Assembly: GCA_025529335.1 (NCBI GenBank)
Contig: JAMYHX010000291.1
Coordinates: 1 to 53,734 of the forward strand
Direction of reading: 5' to 3'
DNA length: 53,734 nucleotides
Source of the DNA: Rhizopus sp. PT2906
Lineage: Eukaryota > Mucoromycota > Mucoromycetes > Mucorales > Rhizopodaceae
Shown one piece after another: positions 44,536 through 53,734 of the stretch; the first letter of the stretch is position 1, and each line of letters opens with the position of its first letter. Below the pieces are notes generated by a model. It was not told where the DNA came from. It made no database searches and saw nothing but the letters and a program-made list of their open reading frames with translations. The translations under genes and the position numbers were made by a program.

Positions 44536-44684
44536 TTATTCTTTGTTTACATTCAATTTTCTCAAAGTGACAAAATTTACCGTTCTTACTGTACAATCAA
44601 CTCAAATGAGCCGATTGAAGCCAAATGGACCGAATTAAATTAGCACTTGTTAAGAAAGCATTTAGAAATATATCACAGTGGTAA

Positions 44685-45404
44685 TTATCTAGAATTAGAC
44701 TGTTTTTGATTCCACACAAATGCTGTGTTGATAAAGCTCCTGAATTCAACTGCAAGGTGTTCAGCATGCTCGTCAAAGAATACTTGAGGTGCCGCGGCAG
44801 GAAATAGGAGTCGCAAACGAAAATCACAGCCTTCTTCCGAATCTCGAATCTCCTGTAAGATGTAGAATAGAATGCTGCCGTCATCCAAGGTTCCTATCGC
44901 CGGCAAGTGCTGATATGTGGGGTCGCCGTACTCACGCACAAAGTCGGGGGGATTCACACAGGGTTGGATGCGCACTCGAGCTATGTGCTCTCCAATAGTC
45001 TCAACAATACCCGAATTATATGGAGGAAGGGTATAGTGCTCTGGGTGAGCGGGTACCATAGTGTCGAGGAAAACCTTTTGCTTAAGCTCTGGCGTCTCCA
45101 ACTCTGCCATCCAAACTTTCCACCACTTCATAAATTGAGCCAAGGTGATTCCTTTCGCTTTGAGGTCGATTCGAGATTCTCTATATTTGCCGTTAGACCT
45201 CGCAATGATGTCCTTGTAATAAGCGTCAGCCTCTTCTATCTGCTTTTGGAGGAGATCAAGCATTGGTTGCCCAGCTAGCAGAGTCTTCAAGTTCCGAAGC
45301 GCTCTTCGAGACGCTTTCAGTTCCCAGAAATCGACTTTGCTGTTTTCGACAATTTGGCCATTCGGCCAAGCATACTTGAGGGATAATTCTGGTGGAGAAG
45401 ACAT
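44685..45404 (-). CDS. Conserved hypothetical protein in GC-richer island, possible transfer
   Basis: Intronless, 239 residues from the ATG at 45404. That start is chosen because TATATAAA lies about 45 bases upstream on the minus strand; an in-frame ATG at 45488 is upstream of this TATA box. Soluble, mixed alpha/beta appearance, no signal or membrane segment. Distinctive stretches are 'KVDFWELKASRRALRNLKTL', 'LPPYNSGIVETIGEHIARVR', 'LPAIGTLDDGSILFYILQE' and 'FRLRLLFPAAAPQVFFDEHA'. I recall similar uncharacterised proteins in filamentous ascomycetes but cannot name a function. GC content is visibly higher (around 45-50%) than the flanks, and it is the only intact gene within about 9 kb of transposon debris. 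Confidence 0.7.
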   Translation of the reverse strand: MSSPPELSLKYAWPNGQIVENSKVDFWELKASRRALRNLKTLLAGQPMLDLLQKQIEEADAYYKDIIARSNGKYRESRIDLKAKGITLAQFMKWWKVWMAELETPELKQKVFLDTMVPAHPEHYTLPPYNSGIVETIGEHIARVRIQPCVNPPDFVREYGDPTYQHLPAIGTLDDGSILFYILQEIRDSEEGCDFRLRLLFPAAAPQVFFDEHAEHLAVEFRSFINTAFVWNQKQSNSR

Positions 45405-45439
45405 AGAATGAAATATACCAGTCAATGATCGACTGGATG

Positions 45440-45460
45440 GGAAGGTTGATTTATATAAGG
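45440..45460 (-). promoter_or_regulatory. TATA box and CCAAT-like motif of the island gene
   Basis: The minus strand reads GCCAATTGCCCTTATATAAA about 45-60 bases before the chosen start. Seen directly; function inferred. Confidence 0.4.
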
Positions 45461-45879
45461 GCAATTGGCAGAATTTACCCGTGGACACGGCGAAACACGG
45501 ACCGATCCAAGAACTAGGATTTAGTAATAGCTGATTTTTCAGTTTACTGAAATTGATTTGCGCATCTCTCCGCTCATCTTCACTTTTTCATCAACTTCAA
45601 AAAAAGGGGGGCCTTTTAAGCATGAATAGAGAGCATAAAGAAATATTTATATCAGAGGTTGCCGTTCAGGGCGACTACAGAGATTTAATTGAGCCATGTA
45701 CCTCAGTTGAACAAGAATGGGACATGACAACGATAAACAGCAATGAAGTTCTTCTAAAATTGTGCCTTTTAGGCTCTTAAGAAGAGAATATGAGAGAAGT
45801 TGCCAAAGATAGCTCCTCTGAGGATGAGCTCTGCAGTTCTTTTCTCGATATTAGAGGTAGAAAGTTCCAATCATTCAAG

Positions 45880-46390
45880 CGAAAAAAAAAGAGAGAGGCA
45901 CAAGCAGAGCATACACTGATGATCAAATTGTATAGAACTTACTAATTTGGTCAATAACGGGGTGTCCCAAAAAAAAAGCAGCAGCAAATTAGGCAGAGGA
46001 CCGCCAGCGATTAGGATCAGAGAAGCAGTCTTTCAGAAAGTGAAGTCGCATTTTTGCAATTTTTATAATACAATTTATATGAAAAAGCGACAATGCAACG
46101 CAACTTTAGACAGTGAATTAATGAAAGAAAAAGAGTCACTGTCTATGGATAATACACCTATCTATCACCACCATCTGTAAAAGAGCTTATTGAGAGAATA
46201 TAAATATTTGTATCACCATATTCACCATTTCTTAATCTTATTGAGGAGTTCTGGTTCAAAGTGAAGTCTGGCATTAAACGCTATGCACTTAAGGCAGGTG
46301 ATAACCTGAAAGATAGAATAGTATCATTAATAAGAAATATGGCTCTTAGTTGCTTTGAACGTTGCAAAAATAAAACTGACCTTTGATGAT
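45880..46390 (+). mobile_element. IS630/Tc1-type transposase remnant
   Basis: Broken frames give a basic start ('KRKKREAQAEHT'), 'MDNTPIYH' (central Asp), then 'SPFLNLIEEFWFKVKSGIKR' (third acidic residue) and 'MALSCFERC' before TGA. Several stops and frameshifts. A short frame upstream (45621-45780, 'MNREHKEIFISEVAVQ') may belong to the same element. Confidence 0.6.
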
Positions 46391-46694
46391 CATTATTAAA
46401 AGCGAGCAAATCAAACGGTCATCCGAGGGTAACATAAAAAGAAAAAGCCAAAAAGCTTCATGTTATTTAAGAATGAGACTTTATAAACTGGCTTCTTTCT
46501 GTTATTTTGGGTGTTGTATATCTCTTCAACTGGCAGAGTATGGATGAAGACATTATTTCGGTATGCTACCGTTTACACTTTTACTGTCGTATTAAACACG
46601 GTTTTTGCTCGCAAGGGTGATTAAAATGTCTCTATGTAGGTTGTTTAAATATTATCTAAATTGTCTTAATCTCAAGTTTAACACTTTAGGAATA

Positions 46695-46905
46695 TGATAA
46701 AATGGCCACTGTTACAAGTCTTCCCCTTCCATACTTTCCTTTTCTGAGTCTAATAGAGTTATTTTGGTCCAAAGTGCAACTGAATTAAAGAGAAGCCATC
46801 AAGATAAATTATCAAATATAACCAAGAAATACAGCCAAGAATGAATAAAGATCGCTGTATGAGTTTTCTTGATAACTGATTAGAATTAGAGCCAACACCT
46901 TATGA
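46695..46905 (+). mobile_element. Second IS630/Tc1-type transposase fragment
   Basis: The frame reads 'SLPLPYFPFLSLIELFWSKV', the same C-terminal 'PPYSPFLNPIE.FWSKVK' region as the copy at 46.2 kb, then degenerates. Only this part is left. Confidence 0.5.
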
Positions 46906-47322
46906 CTCTTGAATAATGTTTAAAAATATCTAATGAGTTTTTATTGGCTACACAAAAATAACCATCGGGAATATAAATTGCTTCGTGTTGATGCGCAAAA
47001 TCAAAATGTTAAACATGAACATATATTGCCCCACAAGCTTCTCTCTCCTCCCTCTCTTTCTCTATTTTTTTTTTGTTCACATGATCTATGTTCAACTGTA
47101 ATACATTCAGTAAGCTATATCATATCTTTTTTAAGAGAATATCGCTTTTTGTTGTTCCAATCATATCTCCTAATTATCCAATGAGAACTCGTCAATTATT
47201 TCCATTCAAAAAAAAAGCAAGTCAAACAAGGGAGTTTTAAATTGCTCTTCGGCTGTTTTACATATAAAACCAAATTTTAAAAAAATTACAAAGTCTTTTT
47301 TCTCTCCTTTATTAAATCAATT
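46906..47322. other. TOP1 upstream region
   Basis: AT-rich spacer with pyrimidine tracts (about 47041-47075). No gene; probably contains the TOP1 promoter. Confidence 0.45.
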
Positions 47323-50068
47323 ATGAGCGCTGTATTGAGCGATGATGAAATTCCCCTTGCTCAAAGAGTAAAAGGTAAAGCAATGTGCTTTTTAATCAGG
47401 GGAATGCTTGATTGTAACACATTGTAGTGGGAAATCAATCGAATCCTTCTCTTCCTGAGCCACGCGTAGAAAAGAATGAACAAATGAACGGTGAGAGTAG
47501 CTTGAAAGAATCTCCTGTAAAGGCAGAAGATAGCGATGATGAGGATGATATTCCTTTGGCTCAAAGAATGAAAAAATCACCTATAAAGACAGAGGACAGC
47601 GATGATGAGGATGATATACCTCTTTCTCAACGACTTCAAAAGAAAGCCAATGGTAAACTTTCGCCTGTAAAGAAAGAGACAAACGGTGATCATGGTATAT
47701 CAGTAAGGAACAATATTAAGATTTTGTTCCACTTTTAATTCTGATTTATTACACATATAGATCAAGGAAGAAAAAGTTAAGCCAGAACCAATGGAGGTTG
47801 ATATGCCATCGAAGAAAAGACCCTTAGAAAAATCAGCAAGTACAAGTACTAAAAATACAAAGGCAAAGAAAAAGGCAAAAAAGGAAGAAGAAGAAGAGGA
47901 TATCTATAAATGGTGGGAAGAACAAGACCAGAGCGGTATTCAAGAGGACGATTCTATTAAATGGACTACCCTTGAACATAACGGTGTCATGTTTCCTCCT
48001 GATTATGTTCCTCACGGTGTAAAAATGAAATATGACGGAAAACCAATTACGCTTAGTCCTGAAGCTGAAGAGGTAGCTACCTTTTTCGCAAACATATTGG
48101 AAAGTGAACACGCTCAGAACCCTGTATTTCAAAAAAATTTCTTTAATGACTGGTTAGAAGTACTTCGAAAAGATCCAAGCGTAAGTGTATTTTATTTGTT
48201 TTTATATCATCGGATCCTAATTTTTTTATATCCTTCTAGAACCCAAAAATCACAGATTTTAACAAGTGTGACTTTAGACCTATTTGGGAAAAACTTCAAC
48301 GGGACAAAGAAGCCAAGAAGCAAATGTCCAAGGAAGAAAAACAGGTAATGATCGACAAGGGTAGAATGTAAACATTTAACATTCATACGTCATCTTGCAT
48401 TCAATAGAGACTCAAAGAGGAAAAGAAAAAAATAGAAGAACCTTATCAGACGGCTATCGTTGATGGACGTAGAGAAAAAGTTGGTAATTTCAAAATTGAA
48501 CCGCCAGAGTTATTCCGTGGTAGAGGCAATCATCCAAAGACTGGCAAATTGAAGATGCGTGTTCAACCTGAGCAAGTGATGTTGAATTTGGGAAAGGATG
48601 CCAAAATACCTGAACCTCCCAAAGGCCACAAGTGGGGAGGTATCGTGCATGATCAAACAGCTACCTGGTTAGCCACTTGGAAAGAAAACGTAAATGGCAA
48701 TATCAAGTATGTCTTTTTGGCTGCTACTTCTGCTTGGAAAGGGCAGAGTGATATGAAAAAGTTTGAAAAGGCTAGAGAGCTCAAGGTATGTGTGTGAAGT
48801 ATAGGTTGTTTTTCTTGTATTAACCAGGTTTAAGAATTGTGTGGCTGCTATTCGTGAGAACTACACCAAGGAATTAAAGGACAAAGTTAGTGAAATCCGA
48901 CAAAGAGCCACAGCCATGTATTTAATTGACAGATTAGCTTTAAGAGCTGGTAATGAAAAGGGCGAGGACGAAGCGGATACAGTTGGCTGTTGCTCTCTTC
49001 GTTATGAACATATTGAATTGGAACCACCAAATATCCTTCATTTTGATTTCTTGGGTAAAGATTCTATTCGATATCAAAATACTGTCGAAGTTGATGCTCA
49101 AGTATTCAAGAACATCAAGCTCTTCAAAAAGCAGGTTGGACCTGGACATATGATTTTCGATCGCTTGACAGTAAGTCTCTTTTTTTTTCTATAAAACATA
49201 ACGTGTATTAAGATGAATAATATAGCCAAATGGATTAAACAAACACTTGAACAACTACATGAAGGGTTTATCTGCCAAAGTATTCCGTACTTATAATGCC
49301 TCCATTACTTTTCAACAACAATTAGACAAAATGACCAATCCCGACGACAGCATCCATGACAAGCTACTATCTTATAACCGTGCAAATCGTGAAGTAGCCG
49401 TCTTGTGTAATCATCAGAGGACGGCCTCCAAGAATCATGAACAGCAAATTTCCAAAATCGAAGACCGCATCCGTGCATTAAAGTACCAAAGAATGAAGCT
49501 CCGAAAGACACTTTATGCTGCGGATCCCAAGATGAAGAAAAATCCAAAATATGCCGATCCCGAATCAGATTTAGAAGAAGAATGGATGATACAACATGAA
49601 GCAGATTTAGTGACAAAGGAAAAAGAGAGAATCAAGACACGTTTCCAAAAGCAAAATGAAAAATTAGCTGCAAAAGGGGAGCCACAGTTGGAAGAGTCAG
49701 AATTGACAAAAAGCTTGAAGGCGGCTGATGCCCTCCTAGACACGTTTGCAAAGGAACGTAAAGCAGCCACGATTGAACCAAAGAATTCGATGACAGCCGA
49801 CAAATTGATCGCCAGGATTGAAAAAATTGATGAGCGTATTGCAGCCACCAAGGTCCAAGCGACAGATAAAGAAGAGAACAAACAGATTGCACTAAACACT
49901 TCCAAATTAAACTACATTGATCCTCGTATATCCGTTGCATGGTGTAGAAAGTATAATATTCCTTTAGAAAAGGTGTTTAGCAAGACATTGATTGAGAAAT
50001 TCAGATGGGCACAAAAGATACCTGACGATTGGGTAAGAAGAGATATTATAAATCGAGATCAATGCTAA
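47323..50068 (+). CDS. TOP1: DNA topoisomerase I (type IB)
   Basis: Seven exons: 47323-47374, 47428-47702, 47761-48180, 48240-48344, 48408-48785, 48835-49170 and 49226-50068; 802 residues, phases closed. The N-terminal tail is acidic/basic with three repeats of 'DDEIPLAQR' type (an 'EDSDDEDDIPL' unit twice). The core starts 'KWWEEQ' and 'KWTTLEHNGVMFPPDY'. Catalytic residues are visible: Arg in 'ALRAGNEK', Lys in 'FLGKDSIRY', Arg in 'KVFRTYNAS', His in 'CNHQR' and Tyr in 'TSKLNYIDPRI'. A coiled-coil linker of about 150 residues precedes the Tyr. The enzyme relaxes supercoils ahead of forks and polymerases in the nucleus. The acceptor of exon 6 is TTTAAG, weak, but alternatives give stops. Confidence 0.97.
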
Positions 50069-50589
50069 CTCTCTTTGACTTTAGAAATTCTAAATTCCCA
50101 GTTTTTAAAATGCAAATGATCACCGTGTAGTAAACATTCATCCCCTTTTTTTGTTCATGGAGACTCTAATAAAAAGTTACTCTATACATCTTTCTTTTTG
50201 GCAACTGGTCGTCCATTTTATTTATACTAAATATCATTGTCTTTAACCAACAATTTAGTGCATGCATGCTTATATAGTGAAATGCAATCAAACACCAATG
50301 GTTCATGCTATCTTGACTGAGATATAGCATAACTGGTTTGAGTATCTTTGGCAATTCAGATCTAAAAGGCAAGAATAGCACATTTCCAGCTGTTTCTGAG
50401 TATACAATCAAAGCTCTGTTCTACACGTTGACTATATAGTTTGAGGACAGTCGAATGATTCAAGCCAATAATTATCATATAGATACTCATCGAAATTGCT
50501 TAAAGCTTCTATAATATGGTTGTGGTCCACCCCTTCCTATTATATTTTATGATATTAGCATTGCATAATCCCCGGTGCCTAATTAGATA
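50069..50589. other. Intergenic region
   Basis: TOP1 3' region. AATAAA-like sequences near 50167; otherwise nothing recognisable. Confidence 0.4.
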
Positions 50590-50990
50590 TATAACTACCA
50601 ATGACAGTATTAGAAAGAACTCGAGATGTGCGTTGAGGTCTTGGCCACCTATCCACGACGCCTTTCCCAGCTCCTATCATTCAATGTTTCCACATGTAAC
50701 GTTACTTAGACCTACTGGATTCCATGACGAACCCTCTCCTCTTCTCTTGAACAAACATCTCACTCATCAGGTATAATCCTCATAAATCTTATCCTACTGG
50801 TACAATCATTGATCATAGTATGCACCATCTTACACGAGCTCAACAACTTACACTATGCTCAGAAACGTCCTCTTTCTCCTACTCTATCAGAGCGTAAGTT
50901 GTTACACATGCTACGACACAACGTTTTTACCCTTGCTTCCAAAGGGCTTTTTTGTGTGTATCTCGCATCTTGTAAAAGATAGAGAGAATA
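50590..50990 (+). mobile_element. Probable LINE remnant
   Basis: Short coding-like stretches in changing frames: 'VLATYPRRLSQLLSFNVST', 'YNPHKSYPTGTIIDHSMHH' and 'LSERKLLHMLRHNVFTLASK'. They resemble the segment before the zinc knuckle of fungal LINE polymerases. Stops and shifts throughout. Weak call. Confidence 0.35.
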
Positions 50991-53655
50991 TCCTAACTAA
51001 CGTTCAATTAAATCATCATTGCTAGGTATGTAGCTTACTCAGTTGTTTTCCTTGAAACTAATAAATATATTAAGTGGCATGAAGGAAGGTGATCGATTTG
51101 GACTATTATTTGTGCAAGTACACTGATATTTACTGCTTTATAGCAATGTCACCAGGATATCTTGTAGAAAAATCGTTGAAACGTTTTTTTTTTTTTTTTT
51201 TGCTCTTAGATAAATATCACAGATAAAGCTAATATGCTTGTTTATCATTAGCAAAACATGCTACAGCTTGAAAATTTTGCTATTTGTACAGCACATTTGT
51301 TGTAGTTAATTTATAAATACTTCATCTTGTAAAAAATTACTTTACAACACAAAAGACTGACCACAAAATAGGTTATTCTTATAGACGCGTCATACTCAAT
51401 TCTAATTGGTTGTGGTTAATTCATGCAATAATCCTATAATAATGAGTTCACTCTCTCGCCATAATCTTAATAAAGGGGTTATTACAGACTCATCGACACA
51501 TACTTCTCTTATATTTCAACGCTGTATATAGTGTTGTGTAGGTGTGCAAATAGCAAAGCCCGAAAAATAAACGATTGGCAGCAATTGATGATGTCAATCA
51601 ATAAGGAGCTAGGAGCAGACCCTTCAAGAAAGGTTTCTCATTGTAATTCATAAATTTACAAAGTTGTGAATTACTGTATGATGATATATCAGCAGCCACA
51701 GATGTGGTAGGGGTGGATTATACTTCCTTACTGAAGTTCTCACATCATCGCAAAGAATCGGAGCTCATGATCTCTTTGGTAGCGCGATCGAGGTAATGAA
51801 ACTGCCTTTTTTGGAGGCAAAAGATTCTTTAGGAAAAAAGAGCCATGCTTATTGATATTGAATTTCGAAAATTCACTTCACGGGGCCATAAACGCTGTAA
51901 GCTTCCGGATATCCATTTACATGACCTATATCCTATGACATATTGTTCAAACTGACTTTAGTATCACTTTCTATATTTGGTTCGACATCTCCATTCATCC
52001 CACAACGGGCCGAAGCATCTGTATAAATACGGACGTGTGCCTTCAATTGAGGCACTTTCTCACTTATTCGTTATATTATGCTCATCAAATATTCAAATTG
52101 TCCACTTCACTATGATCATGCCCACAAGGATGATATGCCCTCGACTATCATTTGGACTCAAACATTAGAATCAATTACTTTCAAGATCGAGAGTGTAAGC
52201 TAGTCGCTGAATGAGACTCGTTTTTGCTAACGCCTTGAAGAATCAAAGTAGGGTTCATTTCTCTGAATATTGTCTAAACCTTCATAATCCATATAAATCA
52301 ATCAGTTTACCTCTCTTTGACAAGTTATGCCTAGAAAAGGTATTCTTATCATTATACCCTAAAAGCGGTATTAAACATCAATATCTAGTGTGTTATAGAT
52401 AAAATCAATAATACCATGACATTTTTAAAAGAATCCTTTCGTCTTTGGCCACGCTTACTTTCACAGCAAACAGATCAAGAGATTGAAGATCAGCTGCTTG
52501 AAGCAAACTTTCTTGTATGCATCCGCCATGATGAAGCTAGTTTTGATACTCTTGATTTTGATTCCGTTATCAATGGTCAAGGTCAGAAAACTGGGCTTGA
52601 GTGAAAGAGACGGACATTACGGACCGAAGATTTCGCCTTTTATAGAACAACTTGTAAAAAAAAAAAAAGGTACACATTTCTTTTCTTTCTTGCCTCTCAG
52701 CATTGAACTTTGAGAGCAAGAGTCTATACATAACACATGCAGATCTATGCTTTTTCAAGACTTTATGTAATTTAATAAAGAGTTGATTTGCTTATCTAGT
52801 TACGAGTTCTTATTGATTATTAACATCATGCAAAAACAGGTAAGCATTTACCTTGAAGCTTGCTACATATATGTTTATATATGCATGTGCTATGCACTTG
52901 TATAAGCTTGGCCAAAAAGAAAAATAAGTGTTACATATGTATCTCTTTTTTCCTTTCAACTCCTTGTTCCTCTCACTTTACCCATATTGCCTTTTTCCAT
53001 ACTAATAGTGATTGTCTTTACATAGGATTAAATGGTTCATCATCTATCACTGACTTTTTCAGTAAAGTTCTTGTTTAACATTCTTATGACGATGTGTTTA
53101 CATTACAGAATTTAGTACAAGTCTTTACATGTCATCATTCTTGGTTGTATAATACAACACATCGTGTACTGTCTTGGAAATTCTTGTTGTACTCTCTTTC
53201 ACACGCGTGTTTAAAATCTTTCGGTATAAAACAAAGTCAAGTCCTATACAGACAATCATCGATTTCCACATTTATATCACTTGACGGTGCTCTTACGTTT
53301 TGCGCTGTACGCATAACTCTTCAAATATAACTTCTTTCAAATCGACTATTTTTATTATGTATTCATGTCAAGGAGAAGCGATGCAAACGTCCCAGGTGAA
53401 ATCTAGAGAAAATCTAATGCATAATCTATTACATTCAAAATATGCAAAAGAAAGGGGCGCTGAAAAGCTGCAAAGGGGGAATTCATCTAACAATATTTTA
53501 TAAGTAAGGGGATTTGAATTGCTATTTAGACTAAGTGTATTATTATAAACTGATTGATCGGCTCAAGTTTAAACTACTACAGGATGCACCATTGTACAAA
53601 ACAAGTTAACCCAAGATTTATTTCTTGGTTAGAGCCTGTCAAGTCTTTTTTTATG
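50991..53655. other. Gene-poor region, old repeats likely
   Basis: About 2.7 kb without a supported gene. Small open frames at 51977-52168 and 52416-52604 ('FLKESFRLWPRLLSQQTDQE') look vaguely coding but match nothing I can name. A T-run lies near 51184-51201. No RNA gene found. Confidence 0.4.
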
Positions 53656-53660
53656 CAGTT

Positions 53661-53734
53661 ATACACTCTTTCCGGAAAGTAAATTCGCCTGTGATCGAAA
53701 ATAAATACACCCGAGAACAAAATTCATGTTGCAT
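53661..53734 (+). repeat. Repeat R2, copy 2 (cut by window end)
   Basis: TATACACTCTTTCCGGAAAG and the following 50 or so bases match 18017-18095 with one substitution and a 5-base deletion. The left boundary is again at TATACAC, so this is the element's end. The rest lies outside the window. Confidence 0.8.

Noticed and set aside
45405..45488. Longer N-terminus for the GC-rich island gene (ATG at 45488)
   Set aside because: The TATATAAA box lies inside this extension, and the extra residues do not look like part of the conserved protein.
42060..45488. Starship-like element (YR captain plus cargo)
   Set aside because: Both recombinases are degenerate, the motifs look DIRS/Crypton-like, and no element boundaries or target site were found. 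Starships are known only from Pezizomycotina.
1..53734. CRISPR array, operon-like or prokaryotic gene cluster
   Set aside because: No regularly spaced repeats and no bacterial gene organisation; spliceosomal introns throughout.

Overview
The window looks like nuclear DNA of an early-diverging fungus, most likely Mucoromycota/Mucorales. It is AT-rich and has many short spliceosomal introns (about 45-60 nt, GTAAGT-like donors, TAG/CAG acceptors). Its core genes are fungal (actin, ASH2, HSE1, NUM1, HIS7, TOP1, SIW14 and BSD2-type proteins). The gaps hold debris of Tc1/mariner-IS630, LINE, FAR1/MULE, tyrosine-recombinase and Fanzor-like elements, as is typical of Mucorales. The species cannot be fixed from the sequence alone.

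Layout. 1-16 kb is a compact gene block: a 5' part of an ASH2-type COMPASS subunit (-), a small basic coiled-coil protein (+), actin (-), a C2H2 zinc-finger protein (+), the SWR1 subunit VPS71/ZNHIT1 (-), an MPH1/FANCM helicase (+), a membrane-tethered trypsin-like protease (-), the ESCRT-0 subunit HSE1 (-) and a RluA-type tRNA pseudouridine synthase (+). 16.1-19.1 kb is nested transposon debris: a LINE zinc-knuckle fragment, then a Tc1 transposase split by a second insertion. 19.1-27.3 kb holds two large minus-strand genes. The first is an unusual protein joining two cyclic-nucleotide-binding domains to an F-box and leucine-rich repeats, with one in-frame stop codon. The second is a NUM1/ApsA cortical anchor. 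HIS7 lies at 29.6-31.3 kb, followed by a Fanzor-like fragment and a Tc1 fragment, then a BSD2/NDFIP-type ubiquitin-ligase adaptor (33.5-34.6 kb). A 1.6-kb unit bounded by long inverted repeats, carrying a FAR1 fragment and a decayed 'EVK-motif' gene, occupies 34.8-36.4 kb. A SIW14-type phosphatase follows (37.4-38.3 kb).

38.3-47.3 kb is mostly decayed mobile DNA: Tc1/IS630 fragments, a second EVK-family remnant and two tyrosine recombinases in opposite orientation. Inside it sits one intact, intronless, GC-richer gene (44.7-45.4 kb) that may have been acquired horizontally. TOP1 (47.3-50.1 kb) is intact. 50.1-53.7 kb has no gene I can support; it holds a LINE-like remnant and, at the very end, a second copy of a repeat seen at 18.0 kb.

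Working together: ASH2 and VPS71 are chromatin regulators, and MPH1 and TOP1 act on DNA topology and repair. HSE1 and BSD2 both belong to ubiquitin-dependent membrane sorting. NUM1 and actin are cortex/cytoskeleton genes. They are not an operon; the only close functional layout is two very short divergent promoters (ASH2/small basic protein and VPS71/MPH1). I find no complete new mobile or defence system. The most unusual intact-looking item is the cyclic-nucleotide/F-box/LRR fusion, and the GC-rich island gene comes next. All exon limits were assigned by eye from splice signals and frame closure, without alignment.
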